DNA of 7,139 bases. Source: Spartobacteria bacterium UBA6821. Lineage in GTDB: Bacteria > Verrucomicrobiota > Verrucomicrobiia > Chthoniobacterales > UBA6821. The stretch spans positions 1-7,139 of the forward strand of contig DKEN01000152.1 in the NCBI GenBank assembly GCA_002452515.1, written 5' to 3'. The notes beneath the pieces were generated by a model. It worked only from the letters and a program-made list of their open reading frames with translations. It was not told where the DNA came from and did not search any database. Position 1 is the first letter of the stretch. Every line of letters starts with the position of its first letter. The position numbers were made by a program, and so were the translations under genes. Shown piece by piece: positions 5,105 to 7,139 of the stretch.

Positions 5105-6568
5105 ATGAAGTTTCCCCCCTTGGTTTCAGGCGTTCTCTTGGCACTGACATTTTCACTCGGCACCAGCTATTCCCAATCGGTCCAGCAAACAAACACACCC
5201 GGATCGCTCTCGACTCCCACTCCCACTGCTTCACCTTCACCCACTCCTGACCTGGAACATCCGGTCTCTTCGGTACCCGGTGAAACAAAGGCCCAGCACG
5301 ATGCCCGCATGGCCTGGTGGCGTGAAGCCAAATTCGGCATGTTCATCCATTGGGGGGTCTATTCGGTTCCTGCTGGCTATTATCAGGGCAAACCGGTCAA
5401 GGGAATTGGTGAATGGATCATGAACAAGGGAAAGATCCCCATGGCAGAGTACCAGAAGTTTGCCCAGCAATTCACCGGCGACAAGTTTGATGCCGCGAGC
5501 ATTGTTGCCACGGCCAAAAATGCCGGCATGAAATATATCGTGATCACCTCGAAGCATCACGACGGATTCGCAATGTTCGACTCGAAGGTAAACAAATGGA
5601 CCATTGTCCAAGCGACTCCTTTCAAACGCGATCCGCTGAAGGAACTCGCCGAAGAGTGTCGCAAGCAGGGCATCCGCCTCGGCTTTTACTATTCGCAGGC
5701 GCAGGACTGGAACAACGGAGGCGCTGCTGCCGGTGGCAAATGGGACAAAAACCAGGAGCACAACATGGATGACTACATTGACAAGACGGCGATTCCCCAG
5801 ATCAGCGAAATTCTCTCCAATTACGGACCCGATACGCCTGCCGTCGTCTGGTGGGACACTCCGCAGGACATGAACCCTGCCCGTGCCGCGAGGATTAATG
5901 CTGTCGTTCAAAAACTTCGTCCAGGCCTGATTCAAAACAATCGTCTCGGCGGAAAATTCAAGGGGGATACCGAGACCCCAGAGCAGCATATTCCACCCCA
6001 AGGATATCCCGGTCGTGATTGGGAAACCTGCATGACCCTGAATGATACCTGGGGATTCAAGAAGGATGACAACCATTGGAAGTCTCTCTCAACGATCCTC
6101 TACAACCTCTGCGACATCGCGAGCAAGGGGGGGAACTACCTCTTGAATGTCGGTCCTGATTCCCACGGCGAGATCCCCGCTGAGAGTGTCCAGCGCCTTG
6201 CCGAAGTCGGCCAGTGGATGAAGGTCAATAGCGAGGCCATCTACGGCACAACTGCCACGCCCTTCGGTGAAGAATTTGGAAAATCCGTGCAAGTTGTCGA
6301 CGGATACGGCAAGAAACGCCCGACCTCATCCGGCGATGTCTGGCGCGCCACCAAGAAGCCGGGGCACATCTACCTGATCATCTTCAAATGGCCTGAAAAC
6401 GGCACCTTTCATGTTCCCACCGTGCAGGAGCACCTGACTTCAGCCACTCTTCTTGCCGACCCTTCGATCAAGCTGAGCGTCACCCAAGATGAGTCGGGCA
6501 CCACTGTTGGGAATCTTCCCACCAAGGCCCCCGATTCCATCGCCTCGGTGATCGATCTCCAGTACTAG
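5105..6568 (+). CDS. Secreted GH29 family alpha-L-fucosidase
   Basis: Predicted exported retaining alpha-L-fucosidase that removes fucose from glycans. From the ATG at 5105 it has 487 residues. A signal peptide (Lys2, hydrophobic 6-19, likely cleavage near 21-24) is followed by a Pro/Thr/Ser linker (about 29-50), then the catalytic barrel. Family signatures are WWREAKFGMFIHWGVYS (71-87, substrate His82), ITSKHHDGFAMF (147-158, His151-His152) and GFYYS (193-197). The nucleophile motif is VVWWDTP (247-253), with Asp251 the expected nucleophile. GDTETPEQHIP (287-297) may carry the acid/base, perhaps Glu293 (inference). NYLLNVGPDSHGEIP (344-358) closes the barrel, and a C-terminal beta domain follows. 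The in-frame TTG at 5051 would place 18 residues before the signal peptide and is not preferred. No Shine-Dalgarno sequence is seen. It lies 69 bp after the GH16 gene and may be cotranscribed. Exact fucosyl linkage cannot be told. Confidence 0.93.
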   Translation: MKFPPLVSGVLLALTFSLGTSYSQSVQQTNTPGSLSTPTPTASPSPTPDLEHPVSSVPGETKAQHDARMAWWREAKFGMFIHWGVYSVPAGYYQGKPVKGIGEWIMNKGKIPMAEYQKFAQQFTGDKFDAASIVATAKNAGMKYIVITSKHHDGFAMFDSKVNKWTIVQATPFKRDPLKELAEECRKQGIRLGFYYSQAQDWNNGGAAAGGKWDKNQEHNMDDYIDKTAIPQISEILSNYGPDTPAVVWWDTPQDMNPARAARINAVVQKLRPGLIQNNRLGGKFKGDTETPEQHIPPQGYPGRDWETCMTLNDTWGFKKDDNHWKSLSTILYNLCDIASKGGNYLLNVGPDSHGEIPAESVQRLAEVGQWMKVNSEAIYGTTATPFGEEFGKSVQVVDGYGKKRPTSSGDVWRATKKPGHIYLIIFKWPENGTFHVPTVQEHLTSATLLADPSIKLSVTQDESGTTVGNLPTKAPDSIASVIDLQY

Positions 6569-6891
6569 TGGTCTTCTGCTCTTCTAAACTCAGAGGTCAC
6601 CCAATACCAATTACCAAAAAGGATCGAAATTTAGAGATAGGTCGGCCCTTCTTGCTGATTGCAGTTATGACCGATCATCGCAGGGAGATGATTACCCGGA
6701 CGCGCCCTGAAAGGGCCCTGTACAAAAGCACAGGCTGTTGGCAGGGCTCCCCACCACAGCGAGTAGTGGCCACTGATCCTAGTCTGAAATCATACGGGCA
6801 GACCCAGGACAGGGAATAACGGATCATCCGGCTCGAACCGACGAAACGATTTCTCTTAACGATTCAGCCCGTTCTGCTCGATGCTCACCGA
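6569..6891. other. Non-coding, hairpin-rich intergenic region between convergent genes
   Basis: No convincing gene is seen. The open frame across 6568-6819 lacks any recognisable domain and crosses strong palindromes. Visible structures are ATCATC/GATGAT (6674-6679 with 6687-6692), GCCCT-GAA-AGGGC (6704-6716), CCTGT/ACAGG (6717-6721 with 6730-6734), the perfect palindrome AGTGGCCACT (6765-6774) and CGGA-TCA-TCCG (6820-6830). No U-tract follows any of these, so terminators for the flanking convergent genes are not clear. Confidence 0.6.
6701..6774. repeat. Candidate degenerate copy of a dispersed CCCTGAAAGGG-type repeat
   Basis: The segment starts with GCCCTGAAAGGGC, continues into the CCTGT/ACAGG hairpin and ends at the palindrome AGTGGCCACT. 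Read in the plus frame, it gives peptide text like RPERALYKS followed by a GCWQGSPP stretch. From memory, spurious open frames of this style (SPERAxYxSPGQRPG) recur between genes in Verrucomicrobia and Planctomycetes. That is recollection and not a search, and there is only one copy in this window. Confidence 0.35.
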
Positions 6892-7139
6892 TCAGACACC
6901 GGAAAAAACAGTGAATCCGCCATCCACGGCCATCACGCTTCCGGTCACGAAACGGGATGCCTCAGCAAGCAGATAATGAATGGCACCATGGAGTTCCTCC
7001 GCCTGCCCAAACCGCCCAAAAGGTGTGTTCTGCACGATCAGGTTACCCCGCTCGGTCAGCGATCCATCTTCATTTGTCAGGAGACGGCGATTTTGTTCGC
7101 CGAGAAAAAATCCAGGCATCACGGCGTTTACCCGAACCT
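6892..7139 (-). CDS. Short-chain dehydrogenase/reductase, C-terminal part; D-mannonate oxidoreductase (fructuronate reductase)-like
   Basis: The C-terminal 82 or so codons of an SDR-fold NAD(P)-dependent oxidoreductase; the start, the Rossmann GxxxGxG and the YxxxK site lie beyond the window edge. Visible features are VRVNAVMPGFF, the post-catalytic N-A/PG loop of classical SDRs; then GEQNRRLL and NEDGSLTERG; then GRFGQAEELHGAIHYLL; and the terminal FVTGSVMAVDGGF with ending FSGV. The GEQNR...NEDGS insertion and the GGFTVFSGV end resemble, from memory, the SDR-type D-mannonate oxidoreductases of hexuronate catabolism (fructuronate to mannonate). That assignment is less certain than the fold. 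It is cut at 7139 and converges on the GH29 gene. If correct, it suggests uronic-acid use near the two polysaccharide hydrolases. Confidence 0.88.
   Translation of the reverse strand, partial: VRVNAVMPGFFLGEQNRRLLTNEDGSLTERGNLIVQNTPFGRFGQAEELHGAIHYLLAEASRFVTGSVMAVDGGFTVFSGV

Noticed and set aside
5237..6076. 279-residue minus-strand open frame inside the GH29 gene
   Set aside because: It lies wholly within the catalytic domain coding of GH29, whose motifs are intact. The antisense protein has no recognisable family features.
6568..6819. 83-residue plus-strand open frame after the GH29 gene
   Set aside because: It starts within the GH29 stop region, has no recognisable domain or ribosome binding site, and runs through several strong palindromes. 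It looks like chance coding across a repeat.
6865..6871. Possible attachment-site copy of the tRNA 3' end (CAGCCCG)
   Set aside because: Only seven bases match 3890-3896, and flanking bases differ. That is expected by chance and no integrase is present.
6825..6885. tRNA-like remnant on the minus strand around GGTTCGAGCC
   Set aside because: The T-loop-like motif has a mismatched 5-bp stem, and no acceptor or anticodon arm could be folded around it.
1..7139. CRISPR arrays, insertion sequences, toxin-antitoxin or phage defence genes
   Set aside because: No regularly spaced direct repeats, transposase, nuclease or toxin-like frames were found on either strand.

Overview
The window looks like chromosomal DNA of a Gram-negative-type bacterium that degrades polysaccharides, most plausibly a member of the Verrucomicrobiota or a relative in the PVC group. 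This is inference. It rests on the compact argC-argJ-argB order, the planctomycete/verrucomicrobial style of the secreted GH29 enzyme (a WWDTP nucleophile motif), and a GC-rich intergenic stretch with a CCCTGAAAGGG hairpin that resembles dispersed repeats I associate with that group. No taxonomic search was possible.

Layout. Bases 1-339 (+) encode a HIT-family (HinT-like) nucleotide hydrolase. It converges on an arginine biosynthesis operon on the minus strand: argC (3734-2685), argJ (2591-1362), argB (1350-469). The convergent gap (340-468) holds a compact terminator for argB and an imperfect inverted repeat. The arms of that repeat belong to a roughly 29-nt degenerate purine-rich repeat family, and a third copy lies between argC and argJ. 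A tRNA-Pro(GGG) gene (3824-3897, +) is divergent from argC. The 89-bp region between them contains a perfect 12-bp AT palindrome resembling the core of an ARG box. Downstream of the tRNA, two secreted glycoside hydrolases run on the plus strand: a GH16 laminarinase-like enzyme (4064-5035) and a GH29 alpha-L-fucosidase-like enzyme (5105-6568). Bases 6569-6891 appear non-coding and hairpin-rich. The 3' end of a short-chain dehydrogenase/reductase (6892-7139, minus, cut by the window edge) closes the window; its C-terminal motifs resemble the fructuronate reductase (D-mannonate oxidoreductase) subgroup.

Function. ArgC, ArgJ and ArgB are consecutive partners in the acetylated (cyclic) arginine pathway: ArgJ makes N-acetylglutamate while releasing ornithine, ArgB phosphorylates it, and ArgC reduces the acyl phosphate. 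ArgB carries the N-terminal helix typical of arginine-inhibited hexameric kinases, as expected in a cycle with a bifunctional or recycling ArgJ. The GH16 and GH29 enzymes and the hexuronate-type SDR suggest use of algal or plant polysaccharide, but the three genes are not proven to be one regulon.

No exotic multi-gene system is visible. The most interesting signals are small: the dispersed repeat family, the 10-bp inverted repeat flush with the tRNA 5' end, the ARG-box-like palindrome, a palindrome before the fucosidase gene, and an absence of Shine-Dalgarno sequences at the five preferred starts.
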